From Candidatus Saccharibacteria bacterium UBA7683 (GTDB lineage Bacteria; Patescibacteriota; Saccharimonadia; Saccharimonadales; UBA7683): a stretch of DNA of 22,728 bases. Each line of letters begins with the position of its first letter. Position 1 is the first letter of the stretch. A program made the translations under genes and the position numbers. Below are positions 22,447-22,728 of the stretch, one piece after another. Location: NCBI GenBank assembly GCA_002482925.1, contig DLGX01000012.1, positions 1 to 22,728 of the forward strand. The letters are read 5' to 3'. The notes beneath the pieces are model-generated. The model ran no database searches. It was not told the origin of the DNA and saw nothing but the letters and a program-made list of their open reading frames with translations.

Positions 22447-22728
22447 CTATAAAGTGCCTAGTAGAGGTAATTGATTCCAGTCAGTCGTGTAGGCCGGGCT
22501 CATGCGTTTTTTGAGCGCATGCCACTTGGTTGAGTTTGGATTAATGCTACCTATATGAATAGTTTCACTGCCGTATCGATGATTAATAGAATCAACAGCT
22601 TCCATGAACAACTTTTGTTTGTTTCTTAGTTCTGGCGAAACTATATCGAAAAGGTCGACTTGACAGATGTTTGCGCTACTTAAGTGATTTGCAAATACAC
22701 CAGCTTTTTTATAGCCGTGTTCTTCGTC
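22447..22728 (-). CDS. UmuC/DinB-type Y-family DNA polymerase, C-terminal end (partial)
   Basis: Only the last 93 codons are in the window. The visible sequence holds VFANHLSSANICQVDLFD, an ELRNKQKLFMEAVDSINHRYG helix, and the closing MSPAYTTDWNQLP, which is the pattern of the C-terminal (DUF4113-type) region of UmuC-like translesion polymerases. The catalytic palm lies outside the window. It is transcribed toward the deaminase gene, whose promoter lies in the 39-nt gap. Confidence 0.75.
   Translation of the reverse strand, partial: DEEHGYKKAGVFANHLSSANICQVDLFDIVSPELRNKQKLFMEAVDSINHRYGSETIHIGSINPNSTKWHALKKRMSPAYTTDWNQLPLLGTL

Noticed and set aside
1..22728. CRISPR array, insertion-sequence transposase, rRNA genes
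   Set aside because: No regularly spaced repeats, no DDE, HUH or Y1 transposase frame and no rRNA sequence were seen.

Overview
The window looks like a chromosomal segment of a Candidatus Saccharibacteria (TM7, Patescibacteria/CPR) genome or a close relative. I infer this from the gene set (short KsgA, an Rpf/G5 cell-wall enzyme, an LAQTG-anchored CSLREA protein, a large serine integrase), the moderate-to-low GC, the standard genetic code and several apparently leaderless genes. I ran no database search.

Right part (about 8.36-22.7 kb) is ordinary chromosome, almost all on the minus strand. Read in the direction of transcription: the 3' end of a UmuC-like Y-family polymerase, a cytidine-deaminase-like protein, a small lipoprotein, tRNA-Glu (plus strand), pyk-pgk, a sortase-type surface protein, tpiA with a membrane-anchored disordered protein, pcrA/uvrD with a Nudix gene, the rpf-nudix-ksgA operon, and finally ssrA (tmRNA), which ends at 8358.

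Left part (1 to about 8.36 kb) is an AT-rich accessory island ending exactly at the 3' CCA of tmRNA. A large serine integrase (6851-8398) runs into ssrA, and its last codons are antisense tmRNA. The island also carries a 50-aa ORF, an XRE regulator with a divergent secreted protein, and a tight operon of beta-class DNA methyltransferase, nuclease-like protein, DGQHR (DndB/DpdB-type) protein and PD-(D/E)XK nuclease, which looks like a restriction or DNA-modification defence system. Further left are two single-gene units, a methyltransferase and an HxD...H oxygenase-like protein.

The most interesting signal is at the element ends. The ssrA core TGGTGGA recurs at 811 and 5. At both sites it is followed by a conserved reading frame of about 37 codons ending in PEG-stop, in the same frame as the integrase at its own core. 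The simplest reading is that attP lies inside the integrase gene, so integration swaps the integrase C-terminal tail for antisense tmRNA codons and leaves the original tail at the far end. The two tails imply two stacked elements, the outer one an integrase-free unit of about 0.8 kb with one cargo gene.
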